Shown: positions 20,368-31,300 of the stretch, one piece after another
Position numbering within the stretch: position 1 is the stretch's first letter
How the letters are laid out: each line of letters opens with the position of its first letter
Source of the DNA: Cymbomonas tetramitiformis
Lineage: Eukaryota > Chlorophyta > Pyramimonadophyceae > Pyramimonadales > Pyramimonadaceae
Direction of reading: 5' to 3'
DNA length: 64,000 nucleotides
Assembly: GCA_001247695.2 (NCBI GenBank)
Contig: LGRX02035173.1
Coordinates: 26,130 to 90,129 of the forward strand
Notes under the pieces: generated by a model
Databases searched by the model: none
What the model saw: the letters and a program-made list of their open reading frames with translations, nothing else
What the model was told of the DNA's origin: nothing
Translations under genes and position numbers: made by a program

Positions 20368-22421
20368 CTAGTGGGGCCACAGTCCTTCCTCAATCCCCTT
20401 ACCCCGTTCGGTGAGGTGAACACATCTGTGTCTACTGGGATGTACTCAAGGATTACAAACAACCCGGCCTCAATGGCTGGCACCACAAGCTCTAGCCAGA
20501 ATGTCTCAGTTGGCCAGAAGGACAGCACAAACACTGCAGAGGTTGTGTTGGGCGCTGCTCGCTTCTCCCTGAGGAAATGAGTCAGAATTTCCCACAGCAA
20601 GGAGAAGGGTGGGTTGCAGTACACATTCAGCCCCCTCCACTGTTTCATCAAACAAGAGTCCTCCTTGGACCACCAAAGGAAACACCGGGAGTTCCCTCCC
20701 ACTTCATCACAGCATGCATCCACTGCAAAGGGCCCGAGCGGCCTAATCTTGTCCCACAACCAGTCTTTCACCATCCAGTCATCCAGGTCCCTCGGGGCCT
20801 CTCTCCTCGACCACCCCTTCAGCAGGTCCTGAAACCTTCCCATCTGACTCCTACTCAGAGCGTCGGCCAAGTCACTGGCCTTTGTGGAAATCCTTTTCAT
20901 TACCAGCCTCACATCATGTCTGATAGTCAGCAACAAAATTTCCTTCAGCAAAGGAATGAATGTTGCCTTCCCCCACAGGTTCCTTGTCATTAATCTGGCT
21001 GCTTCATTGTCACTCCAAATGACAACCTTACACCCTCTCAACAGGTGCCCCCACTTCCTCAGGGCCCAGAAAATTACAAACAGCTCCAAATAGTTGATGT
21101 GGCTCGAAGCCACATCTCTGAATGGGCTAAAAGGCTGAACCTTCCATTGCCTCACCTCCTCCCACTTCACTGCAAACCATCTTCCCCCGAAGAAACCACC
21201 CATTCCTCCGTCCACTGCCTCTTCCCCGGCAGCATCCACTGCAAAGAAATCTCTCACCACCGGCCTTCGGTTCAGTACCACAGCCTGACCGTTGTACTCT
21301 TCCAAAATTTTGGCCAACCACATCAAGTCCCGACTGAGGTCCCTCGGTACCGAGTCATAGAACCTCCTCATCTTACCAGCTCTCCCGATAAAGTCATACC
21401 CGGACCTCAGAAACATCTTGGCCCCGTACACTACCCGTGCACAAAACATCAACTGGCCCACCAATCTCTGCACTTCCTTTACTCTCACTGTCTTCAGCAC
21501 TGCCATCTCCCTACAGGCTGAGGCCACCTTCTGGACCCGACTCTCCTCAACACTCATCGTCACAATCCCCAGTCCTGAGTAGTTGGACTGCAGTCTAATT
21601 CCTAAGAAGACCAAATCCTGTCTAGGTGACTCCACCTTCTCCGGGGCCACCTCAAATCCCAAATACTCAACAAGCTCCAGCAGCATCTCAAAACCCCGCT
21701 GACAATCCTCTTCCGAGTCAGCCACCAAAATAAAATCATCTAAGTACACCACAATCCCCGGGAAACCTCTCTGCTGCATCATCAATTTCACCAGTTGAGT
21801 TATGTCGTGAAAGAGCCCCGGAGCAGCTTTAACCCCGAACGGGAACCTTGTGTCAATCCTCAGCACCCCTCCGAACTCGCTCGCCAGGAACCTCCACAGT
21901 GGCGCAGCAATCCCAACGAATCTGTACGCACTCTTCAAGTCAATCTTGGCCATATAACTGTATGGCTGCAACAGACCAAAGGCTTCCTCCACAGACTGGA
22001 ACCTTCTCTTGTCAATCTCACAGTTGTCATTCACTGACAGTCCTACAGGTCTAGACAGGTCGTGCACAATCCTCTCTTTCACCTTTCCATCCACAACTCT
22101 TAGTACAATTCCAAGAGCAGACACACCGGGCACACTTTCAACATCTGTGCGCACCATCCTTCCCGCTGCCTCTTCCTCTTGCAGCTTCATCTCGACCTTC
22201 TCCTCGTGCTCCGGTGGCACATAATTCTCCACCTGGAAGAAATCCTCTGGCTCAGCCTGCTGCCACGAGAAGCCCATGGCAATCCCCCGAACCACCGCAT
22301 CCGCGCCCGGCAACCCCCAGGCTGCCTGCGCCCATGTGTCCGCCCGCGGCGTAAGTGGCGACACCACCGCGCCCACCGCCTCCACATCTTGCAGGTACTG
22401 GCGGTGGTCTGCCTCTGGCAC
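20295..22421 (-). CDS. Reverse transcriptase, RNase H and adenine-methyltransferase-like polyprotein
   Basis: A 708-residue frame. Reverse transcriptase spans about residues 90-330, with SYMAKIDLKSAYRFVGIAA, RFPFGVKAAPGLF and the catalytic VVYLDDF (226-229). RNase H follows (about 393-524), with FFAVDAAGEE, INYLELFVIFWAL, VVIWSDNEAA and DLADALSR. The last 130 residues (561-690) read LGPFAVDACCDE...NVYCNPPFSLLW, the Dam-like DNA N6-adenine methyltransferase domain that DIRS-order elements carry; NPPF is its catalytic motif. The first codon is a GTG, two codons after a TAG that closes the gag frame, so pol may be made by readthrough. The gene is uninterrupted and looks functional. Confidence 0.85.
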   Translation of the reverse strand: MPEADHRQYLQDVEAVGAVVSPLTPRADTWAQAAWGLPGADAVVRGIAMGFSWQQAEPEDFFQVENYVPPEHEEKVEMKLQEEEAAGRMVRTDVESVPGVSALGIVLRVVDGKVKERIVHDLSRPVGLSVNDNCEIDKRRFQSVEEAFGLLQPYSYMAKIDLKSAYRFVGIAAPLWRFLASEFGGVLRIDTRFPFGVKAAPGLFHDITQLVKLMMQQRGFPGIVVYLDDFILVADSEEDCQRGFEMLLELVEYLGFEVAPEKVESPRQDLVFLGIRLQSNYSGLGIVTMSVEESRVQKVASACREMAVLKTVRVKEVQRLVGQLMFCARVVYGAKMFLRSGYDFIGRAGKMRRFYDSVPRDLSRDLMWLAKILEEYNGQAVVLNRRPVVRDFFAVDAAGEEAVDGGMGGFFGGRWFAVKWEEVRQWKVQPFSPFRDVASSHINYLELFVIFWALRKWGHLLRGCKVVIWSDNEAARLMTRNLWGKATFIPLLKEILLLTIRHDVRLVMKRISTKASDLADALSRSQMGRFQDLLKGWSRREAPRDLDDWMVKDWLWDKIRPLGPFAVDACCDEVGGNSRCFLWWSKEDSCLMKQWRGLNVYCNPPFSLLWEILTHFLREKRAAPNTTSAVFVLSFWPTETFWLELVVPAIEAGLFVILEYIPVDTDVFTSPNGVRGLRKDCGPTRWPVVLVACAVTTPKGKAWKRIGL

Positions 22422-22424
22422 GCC

Positions 22425-23827
22425 CTATGACGCCAGCGACACTCCCACCGCGGTGAACAACGCCAAAAACTTCGCTGTCCAAGTCCTCTCCGGCTTACGC
22501 GCCTTCCCCCGCGCTGCCTCACCTTTCCTTCCTGCCGGTTCCCGCAGTACAGGCGAAACCGGCTCCTGTACCTCCTCCAATTCCTCCTCCTCCACGGCTA
22601 GTCGTTTGTCGCATTCCGAAGACCCGTGCGCTGCCGACTTACACTTGCGGCACGGGTGGATAAATCCACAGTCCTTTCCTTTCTTACACCCCCGCGCGCG
22701 AGTTGAAAGAAATCACAGACAGCGTCCTTCCGGTCACCTTTACCTTTCGAACCTTTGTCCCGGTTGTCCCGAGCACTCTTCCCTCGGCTGCCTTTGTCGT
22801 CAAGTAGACGCCGGCTCGCCTCACCCAGAGTCTCCAGAAACGAGTACTGGAACCGGAAACCCAACTGTATGGGGTCCCACGACTTCACTCTCCCCGCAAT
22901 CATGTCATCCCGAACCTGAGTGTCAAAGTCATACAGGTCTGCCCACGCATACCTGTTGTCAAGGCTCACGATCCAGGAAATATAGTTCAGAAAGTGCTCC
23001 CGTTCAGACTCAGGCTCAATCTTTTCAACCATTTTCATGTTCTGCGCTAAGAACTGGTCTTTAGGCAGACGCGGAACTGCCACAGACTTCATCTCTCCTG
23101 ATACTGGGTCAGCAATAATCTGCTTCCTCAGTTTCGCGCAAGGCATCTCCCGCAGAGCGAGGAAAGAGTTTTCACCTCTTCCAGTTGCGGGCGTATAGCC
23201 CGTCACCTTCTGCATCAAGAACGCGTCCATCCGTCGCTTCAGTTCCTCGTCCCGCGCAAGATCATCCGGTGAGATACCTGCACCTCCCTTACCTTTCTTG
23301 GTCCTGTCCGCTGTCGCAACCTCTTCCCCCTCTTCAAACACAGCACCATCTGCCTCCTCCTCCTCTTCATTCTCATCGTCGTCCTCCCGCGCCCGCTTGT
23401 CGCTGGTACGGTTCTCTGACGCCGACTGCTGCGGCACCTCCGGGAGCTTAAAGCCCATCTGCGCGACCAGCACCTCCACGCACTGCTCCGCTGCCTCCAC
23501 CAGCGCTGCCACGAAAGCCGGTCTCTCTCTCCCCGGAGGCTTCAGAATCGCCTTCTCCGTCACCTTTCCTCTTGCGTCCCGCACCGCGGGCGTAAAGGCG
23601 CCGAGCGCCACCGCATACTCCAGCATCTCCCCCGCACTCTCCACGTCTGCTGTTTCAAAGAAACGAACGCATCGATCCAACGCTGGCGCTACCGCGTCAC
23701 ACTTCTTTTCCACTCCACCGCTCATCGCTAGCATACGCGTCACCAGTCTCAGGTCCCCGTACACCGTCTTAATCTCCGCCTCCGATCCGCTGTTTACTGC
23801 GTTCATTACTGCTGCCATTGCTTTCAA
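22425..23827 (-). pseudogene. Gag of PAT element with a frameshifted zinc-finger tail
   Basis: From an ATG near 23818 the frame gives a helical N-terminal half, an acidic linker (DDDENEEEEEADGAVFEEGE), a basic stretch, and a conserved-looking domain (EREHFLNYISWIVSLDNRYA; GFRFQYSFLETLGEASRRLL). Near 22689-22693 a run of five C on the plus strand shifts the frame. Reading one base fewer restores CKKGKDCGFIH and CRKCKSAAHGSSEC, CCCH and CCHC zinc-finger patterns expected at the end of a gag. The corrected frame ends at TAG 22425-22427, followed in frame by the RT gene. Without the correction the protein ends at 22598. An assembly error in the C-run is possible. Confidence 0.65.
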
Positions 23828-23855
23828 AATTCTACGAGAACTTGTTTGAATTTTT

Positions 23856-24304
23856 AAACTTTTTGAATTGGTAGACTCGGAGCCCGAAGTTCTCGCAGAA
23901 TGAAGTGAAGTGAACTGTCGCAGCTTATTTCAAAAGCTCCGAAAGTCTCTTCATCTTCACGGGCTCCGCCCAAGCGACACAAGCCTTGCAAAGTGCACAT
24001 CTGTGTTGCATGCTCCGCATGAACACAGATCTCGCTCAACCAATCAGAAAGCACCTCTGTGTTCCGGCTGTGCCCGAACACAGATCTGACCCGACTGTCA
24101 CGGTTCCCCCGTGACACCGTAGCCAATCAAACCACAGAGAAGTCGACCTCGCGGATTCCTCGGCTCTGCCTTGAGAAATGCTCGGGAAAAATCCGCAAAA
24201 AATTCACATGTCCTCGTCGAGCCTCGGGCTCATTTTTTGCAAGCAGAAATTTCTCCCCCGTACTTGCAAAATAATTGAGAAATAAATTTCTCAATTATTT
24301 ACAC
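23856..24304 (-). repeat. Split repeat A1 of PAT element
   Basis: Outer copy of the A repeat at the element's 5' end (minus orientation), immediately upstream of gag; the likely promoter lies here. Near identity with A2 indicates a fairly recent insertion. Confidence 0.85.
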
Positions 24305-24381
24305 GTGCGGTGCCGTCCCGTGCGGCCCTGTCAGCTCTCAGAATGCCCGCTATTCCTTCGTGGTTGTGGCTGACTGTGGAT

Positions 24382-25456
24382 GGTGGCTTCGCGCCATGTG
24401 GCGCGGCAGATGCGTGACAGCCAGTTCTGCAACAATACCGCCCTCGGCGAGGGTGCGGTGTTCTACCTATACGAGAGCCTGACCGAGAGCCGCCCAGCTG
24501 CGGCGGCGCAGCTGGCTGAGCTGCAGTACGAGCGGAACTTTGCCCAGGGGGGAGGCTCCGTCATCTTCTGGGACCCGATGAATCTGACAGTGTCGCCGCA
24601 GCCCCCGGCTTGCCTCAACTGCACGGAGGACGTGGCGGCCGCAGGCAACAGCGCGGGGTATGACTCACCCTCGGGCTGGGCCTCCCGGAGCACCGGGCTG
24701 CGAGTGGCGGAGACCCAGGCGGAGGAGGCGGGGGGGTATGACCTCGCGCACGGCATTGAGGTGAAGGTGATCGACGCAAACGGGGAGGTTGTGACAAACG
24801 CTGACATGACGCTGAAGTTGTTGAACAGCGCTGGGTCGCCGTGCACGTTCACCGGTGATGGTTTCCAGCAGCAGGTTGTCAACGGCAGCGCCGTGTTCCG
24901 CCACGACCTGCAGCTGGTGGGTGCGCCAGGGGACACCTGCCTCCTGCATGTCACCACTGAGCTCGGCGTGGAGGGGGAGGTGAGCTCCAGCCACACCGCG
25001 GTACCACTGCGCTACTGCATGCCGGGAGAGTACCCTGTGGACGGGTACTCGTCCGGTTCCCAGAAGTGCGTGCCCTGCGCAGCAAACCACATTAGCTTCT
25101 CCAACGACACCGCCTGCATGAAGTGCACCGAAGGCATCACCTGCCCCGGGGGTGACGCATACGTGGTGTGCCCGGGGCACTGGCTTGCGCCCAACGCGCG
25201 GCACTGCCATCGACACGAGGACCCCACGCAGTGCTTCCTGGACCGCCTGTACGAGTGCGGGGTGAAGGACGCCTGCCGCTCTGTGGAGCGGGAGGATGAC
25301 GCCGTTGCCGGTGATGACCGCGCGGATGATCACGAGTGCGCGCTGGGAGGGCGCAACAATGCTCGGATGGGCAGCGGCATTGCCAGCGTGGCGGGGCTGG
25401 CGCTGTGCGACTCCGACGCGTACTATGAGGGGGTCATGTGCGGCGGCATGACACAG
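24382..25456 (+). CDS. Beta-helix end and Cys-rich EGF/GCC2-like exon of host gene
   Basis: First host exon after the PAT insertion. It starts with a last rung (DSQFCNNTALGEGAVFYLYE), then a beta-sandwich-like stretch (HGIEVKVIDANGEVVTNADM), then cysteine-rich modules CMPGEYPVDGYSSGSQKCVP, CAANHISFSNDTACMKC and GITCPGGDAYVVCPGHWLAP. These match the GCC2/GCC3 or ephrin-receptor-like Cys repeats placed between an ectodomain and the membrane in many algal proteins. The donor gtggga follows acacag at 25456 in phase 0. The 5' boundary lies between about 24380 and 24424. The part after 25250 is acidic and less conserved-looking. Confidence 0.7.
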
Positions 25457-25778
25457 GTGGGAAGGGAGAGAGTCCCTTGCCTGTGTTGCCGCAAGCTGTC
25501 AGTTGGGCTGCAGTGTGGCGCACCGCCGTGACCCGGTGTAATACTGCACGCCGTCAAGAAGTTGGTTGTAGCCGGCTGTTTTGCTCGCTGTGTGCATTTC
25601 GCATTTACTCTTGCCAAAACCCTCTCCACCTGGCGCAGACACGTCCGCTGCTCCAGCTCTGCGGCACTGGCTCTGACAAACTATAGTAGAAAAGTTCCAA
25701 CATATTCCCTAACATAATTTCCTCCGCAGGCTGACAAACGTATGATTCACGTAGTTTGTGTGGTTGCTCACTCCGCAG

Positions 25779-26363
25779 GTGATTTGCGCTGCGGATCACT
25801 ACCCAAGCGCCCTGAAGGACCGCTGCCACCAGTGTCCCTCTCGGGGCGCCATCCTGTCGCAGGTGGTGCTGGTGACGGCCGCGTTGGGCGCTGTAGGGGT
25901 CTTGATACTCACGCTCTGCCTCAGGGTGAGCCGCACGAAGCCCATGCGCGAGTTGCAGAAGGATATCGTCGAGGACTTGCGAAGCGGCGGGGCGAATGCA
26001 ACCAGCAATCAGCTGGTGGATGCGAGGAACGCCCTCAACCTGGTCGTTGGGTACGCGCAGGTGATGGGCCAGCTAACCAACATCTACGACACGGAGATCG
26101 TGCCCCCGTTTATCAGGCAGTTTGTGGTGCCGTTCAGCCTGGTGAACCTGGACCTCGACATGATGCTCAACATGCGCTGCTTCTCCCACTACTTTGCACC
26201 ATTCCTTGGGAGCTCCTCCTTCTGGTTCGCCTTCTGGCAGTCGGTGGTCACGCCCACGCTGCTGTGCGCGCTCTTCGCAATGGTGTACCTCTACCTGGCG
26301 CGCCTCTGTGCTCTCCAGCAGCGGCTGGCCGCGGGGGAGGCGCCCTCCGACATGCAGGCAAAG
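25779..26363 (+). CDS. Juxtamembrane and first transmembrane exon of host gene
   Basis: The acceptor ctccgcag joins in phase 0 to the previous exon. It completes the Cys module (VICAADHYPSALKDRCHQCP) and enters a membrane helix (AILSQVVLVTAALGAVGVLI), then a cytosolic helix (SRTKPMRELQKDIVEDLRSG), a long stretch VVGYAQVMGQLTNIYDTEIV and further hydrophobic segments (WFAFWQSVVTPTLLCALFAM). The exon ends at gcaaag followed by gtccgc. The arrangement (Cys-rich ectodomain, then a TRP-channel-like multi-pass region) is known from green-algal and stramenopile surface proteins. Whether it conducts ions is unknown. Confidence 0.7.
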
Positions 26364-26597
26364 GTCCGCCCGCGCGCTGCCCATCTTTCTTTCTCACTTC
26401 ACTTCAGTGTGGCACAGACGCGTAGGTCTTCCATGCCTCCTTGGCTGGGCCCGAGCTCCCCCTGCTCACAACGCCGTGTTAGTATCTGGCCGCTGAGACT
26501 ACTTTGCACTTCAGAAGTGCCCCCCCCGCTGCCACTTCTGGAGACATTTGTTACGAGGAGGTTGAGGGCGCGAGGCGAAGGGAGGGGAGAGTGGCAG

Positions 26598-26820
26598 GAG
26601 CTTCAAGCCATCGAGCTGCAGTGGCACCGGGAAATGAAGGCGGCTTGCGCAGGCGCGGCCATCTTCCTCTGCGTCTTCGTGCACCCGGGCATCTCCACCC
26701 TCATGCTGCAACTGTTCAACTGCGAAAGCGTGGACTTCGATGCCGAGGATCTGCACACTCAAATGTGGTGCGTGCCCCCTGGCGCGCCCTGCCCCGAGGA
26801 CCGGCCGCACCCATGTTTTG
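26598..26820 (+). CDS. Transmembrane exon of host gene, upstream of copia insertion
   Basis: After gagagtggcag the phase-0 reading is ELQAIELQWHREMKAACAGA, then AIFLCVFVHPGISTLMLQLF, NCESVDFDAEDL. This is a membrane helix followed by the short Cys loop typical of the family. The 3' end is not certain (donor somewhere between 26770 and 26830). The following intron ended at cgcccacag (26882-26890), and the copia element landed within two bases of that acceptor. Confidence 0.6.
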
Positions 26821-26892
26821 CTAGTTGCCACGTGTCGACGTGTGGGTATTCCCCTGCGGTAAAAATTAATAACGTTTTGATCGCCCACAGAG

Positions 26893-27254
26893 TAGGATAA
26901 CCTAGATCTAATAATCTGAGATACAGTTTATCTAACAAGCAGATTGCACAGTGAACAACTTATCACAACGATATCGTTTAGTAAATAGGGAATGACGGCT
27001 GTTTACACAACAGCCACCTTTATTGTTCTGAGTTCCCGCCAGATACTCTCTTGGGCGATACGAGTACATAATCAGTCACTACAGTCGACACAATAATACT
27101 GTCGACTGTGGACTCTCAGTCACACTATCCATGACCACGCCCGACAGACTCTGTCGTGGTTGTGGAATACATTTGTGTGTACTGTTAGTACTTGTTATCC
27201 ATGACATAAGTTTTGATGACAGAATGACAGATGACTACAGGTCAGGTTTTCCTA
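26893..27254 (-). repeat. 3' LTR of copia element
   Basis: 362 bp, flanked outside by CAGAG. The last codon of pol, a TAG at 27252-27254, coincides with the first bases of this LTR in element orientation. Confidence 0.9.
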
Positions 27255-28376
27255 CTCCTCCGTGCTTCTAGAGCGGAAGAAGCGAAGCACGATTGCTTGA
27301 AGCACCAGAAACCTGTCAGTCGGCATTGATTTGGTAAAGAAGTCAGCTAGATTCTCTGCTGACGGCACTTTGGCTATCAGGATACGACCCATTTCAGCCA
27401 GTTTTGCCACATAGCGGTCCCGTACTGCGATGTGTCGAGTTGCAGTGTTGTTCAGAGCGCTCTCTGCTTGAATGACTGATGCATGATTATCTCCGTGCAG
27501 AACCACCGGGAGTTTCACCGGAGCAAACTCCGACAGCAGATTCACCACGTGCTCGATGTCTCGAGCCGTCTCTGAGAGCGCCACCAGCTCGCCGTCTGCA
27601 GTGCTCACAGCAACAGTCTTCTGCAACTTCGATGAGTACATGACAGTGCTTCCATTGAGGCGTACCAGCGAGCCCGTCACAGACCGGCGCGTCACCTTGT
27701 CTGCTGCATGGTCTGCGTCCGAGTAAGCTGAGACTACAAGTTCAGCAGTGTGAGATGCCGGTGAACTACATTGAAGAGTAAGACAGTCGTCAACAGTGCC
27801 CTTCAAGTATCGGAGTATACGCAGAAGGTGCTGCCAGTGTGTCGCATTAAAGCAGTGCATAAAGCGCGCCATATAGCACACTGCTGTCAGGATGTCCGGT
27901 CGCGTGCAGCGCGCCAGCCACATAAGCTCCATGGCCAAATTCGCATAAGGATAGGTAGCCGCAGTTTCCTGCGGGTCTGCAGGCATCAGCAAAAGCTTAG
28001 GCTCCATAGGAGACAAAGCAGGATTGCAGTCGGTCATACCATACCTCTCGAGGATGCGGTGAATAAGGCCTTGCTGGCTCATACGGCATTCTCTCACCAG
28101 ACCTGCGTCACGGAAGGTCATTCGCATACCCAGAATATCGGTCAGCACACCTTCGTCCACGCTGGGATAGGTACTGTTGAAGGATGTAAAGAAATTGGTC
28201 TTCCACGTTTCACTGGATGTCAGTATAAGGAAGTTATCAACGTGGATGTAGATAAAGACGATGAGCTCGTTTGGTCGAAAAATGTAGAACAAGCACGGGT
28301 CGATGTTCGAAACGGCCAGCATAGTATCATACTGTAGAAGCCACTGTTTCAACGTGAAGTACCATACTCTGGGAGC
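27252..28376 (-). pseudogene. Copia reverse transcriptase C-terminal part and RNase H
   Basis: Continues the pol frame after the TAG at 28377-28379. The first residues APRVWYFTLKQW complete the copia motif YGLK-Q-APRxWY, with TAG in place of the Gln codon. The catalytic box reads FIYIHVDNFLIL, where VDD is normal, so the second Asp is Asn. RNase H follows with TAELVVSAYSDADHAADKVT, VAVSTADGELVALSETA and HIAVRDRYVAKLAEMGRILI, ending LADFFTKSMPTDRFL. The stop and the VDN change suggest this copy cannot reverse-transcribe on its own. Confidence 0.8.
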
Positions 28377-31300
28377 CTATTTGAGCCCGTACACGCTCTT
28401 TGCCAGTCTGCCAAAATAAGTCCCACGTATCATACGGTTATCTGGCCACCTGACATAGAGAGGGGCGTTGAGGTCTAGAATACCGTTGAGAAAGCATGTC
28501 ACAACGTCCATAGTGAAAGCCAGCAGTCCCAGAATAAGACTCAGTTGGATAAGAATGCGCAGTGTGTTCAGCTGCGTGCACGGGGAATAAACCTCCTCAT
28601 AGTTCACACCGTGAGTCTGCTTGTTGCCGAAAACAACCCAGCGACACTTACGCTCAGTGAGAACATTCGCAGCGTCGAACTTCGCCTTGTAAACAGCCTT
28701 CATTCCCAGTGACTTCACACCTGCTGGAAGACTCTTCACTGGCACGATTGCATGTTTTACGTCGATGAGTGCGCACTCCTCTTTGTAGTTTGATGCCTGC
28801 CACTGCACTGCGTCCGGTGCACTCACCAGCTGCGGCCAGTTCTTCGGACAAGTCACTCCATTGGGCAGCCACTGCTGCTGCACTGCTGCCAAAGCTACGT
28901 GCTGCACCTGGAAACGAATTGAAGTCTCGGCGACGTCGACTGATTTTCCCGTGTGTCCACAATGCCTCAGGAGAAGCACCTGATAGGGCAGTCGGTGCTC
29001 TCCTCGAGCATTGGTGCAGACCACGGCTTCCTCCCATTCTGCTCCTGTCGTTAGTTGCACACTTGCAAACGCGAACACAGGATAGAAACGGTTGACAGTC
29101 TGCTCGCTGAGGATCTTCCTGAGCAGCTCCAGGTTAGTCACGCTCTGCTCGAGGAAGAAACTCACCGGTGCCCAGAACGTACTCGCGCGCGACTGAAGTT
29201 TCACAACACCTGTGAATTCGTCTGAGTCGGGGGGAGCATAGATCGCGATATCAAGAATCAAAGTCGATGAACCAGTGAACTTTTCGAAGTACGGTGCGTC
29301 CAGTTGAACACAGTCGAATAGTGACCGTAGTGGTACCACCACCGAAGGATCCCAGCTGAGCACCAGCCTTCCCACATCGTCGACACGCTCATCGAACCGT
29401 ACCATACCGCACCGTACGACTTTGTTCCTCGACGTGCAGTAGAGAAGATACGAAGGCGATCGATCGTCGTGACCCACGTACAGAAGAGGTGTCGCTCGAT
29501 CAGCCAGTTTCGTTCGCAGTGACTTATCAATGAAGGCATACGCACGACAACCAAAGATACGAAGAATACTCAAGTCCACCTTCTGCTGCAGCACGTCCAT
29601 AGTTGACATCATACCGAGCTCGGCCTTCACCACACGGTTCAGCAAGTACACAGCATGATGGAAAGCCAGCGGCCACATACCTGCACAGAGACCCCCAGTC
29701 AAAAGCATCGCTCTGGCTTTTGCCTGCAGTAGTCGATTGTACGACTCCACTCGTGCATTGTTCTCGTGCAGATAAGGTGCTGTCGTACGCTGAAGGATGC
29801 CGTGCTGTCTACAGTACTCAGCCGTCTGACCCGCAATGATTGTCGAGTCGTTGTCAGACTGTATAACCAGTAGGTCGTCCAGATCATACACGAGCTCCTC
29901 CACACGTAAGTCTTCTCCCAGAATTGCTCTGCCAGTAGTCCGCACAAGGTCTCGATAAAGATGCAACGCCGGGAGATACTCCAGTTTGCGTTTCCAGAAA
30001 TAAATGCACCCAAGTCCAGAGTAGTCGTCCACGTGTATCGTGTATCCACGGAAACCACCCAGCGATATCTCGAACGGACCACCGTGGTCCGTAAAAGTGA
30101 GCTGCCCAAGTCGTGTAGATGCCTGTCTCTTCTTCACCGTCTTTCTCATTGATTTGGGTACACGTCCTCGGTCCATAGTCTGCGAGGGTCTCGTCACCTT
30201 GGAGACCTGACACGACATACACTGCTCAGAGCACTTTGTCACCTCACTGGCACGCAGTTCTTCAGAGCTCACACCAAGATTCACACCTTGTGTGTCCATG
30301 GCGTCAATATATCTGTCACAGAGGTGTCCCAGTCGTAGATGCACGAGAACTTTGGCGTCAATACGACCCACAGTAAACTGGTCAAGGTAAAACACCGTAA
30401 CTGCCCAGGGTGTTCCTTGTATCCAGACTCGCCCTGGCTCTGACTCCGTCAGTTCTTCTACACGATAGCACTGGTCCTTCGATGCTGAGAAAATAACATT
30501 GCCCTTCGAGTACGTCTGTAACTCCTCCAGCTTCTTAGTCAGTCCCCACCAGACAGCATGAGGTTTGTGAGGTAGCACCAGCAAGAACTTGGTACACGCC
30601 GGGTCTTTCGCAAAGTCCGTGAAGATTTTCACCAGAAGCCTTCCAATAAAAGTGTCCACGTAGGGCATGTTCGCATAAAAAGATTGTCCCGCCAGCGTGT
30701 GGTCGAAGACTGAGTTCTCCTCCGAGTAGAACTTCGGTAGCTGCGTGTTGTGTTTATCAGCACACATATCCACAGTGAAAGGCCCCTTCTCTTCGTTCCA
30801 GCGTTGGAAGTCAGTGAACTTCCAGTTGACCACGTCACGGAAGACCTTCTGATGCACTGTAGGACAAGCTGCTTCAGTATCGACATACTCCGGTAAGATG
30901 AAGATTTCTCCGTCTCGTACCAGCCTGTATCGAGACTTCCCGCTCGTGCTCACCAATTCACGATGAACAAGTTGACCGTACAACCCGTACTTGTCCTCCA
31001 AGCACACTGCAGACAGCAGATTAAAAGGTGAGTCTGGCACGTACTGCGCCTCAACACTCAGCACGTCAACTTTTCCAGTTGCATAGTTCCACAGACTGAT
31101 GAGCGCCACACCGGCACCCTTCGACTCTGTAACCTCTCCTGCCATTACTTTGAACTGCACAGCCTTCTCGGCGCATACCGTGCGTCCCTCAAAGAAAGCC
31201 AAGTCGTTGAGCACTGTTCTAGTAGCCATTAAGTCATAGTGAAGCACGCGCCGTTGTACGACCTCCACAGTGCTGGCAACCATAGACGGTTGAGAAACGA

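Larger units (their letters stand above)
18399..24304 (-). mobile_element. DIRS-order (PAT/Ngaro-like) tyrosine-recombinase retrotransposon
   Basis: Two different repeats frame the element in the split direct pattern. Read on the minus strand: A1 (24304-23856), gag, RT-RNase H-methyltransferase, tyrosine recombinase, B1 (19195-19032), A2 (19031-18580), B2 (18562-18399). This A1-ORFs-B1A2B2 arrangement is diagnostic of PAT/Ngaro-type elements, which integrate by a tyrosine recombinase through a circular intermediate and leave no target duplication; none is seen. It sits in a host intron between the 17650 and 24382 exons, opposite to the host gene. Confidence 0.85.

Noticed and set aside
22276..23849. 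Plus-strand ORFs of 262 and 183 codons in the PAT element
   Set aside because: Antisense to gag and RT with known motifs; Ser/Pro-rich shadows.
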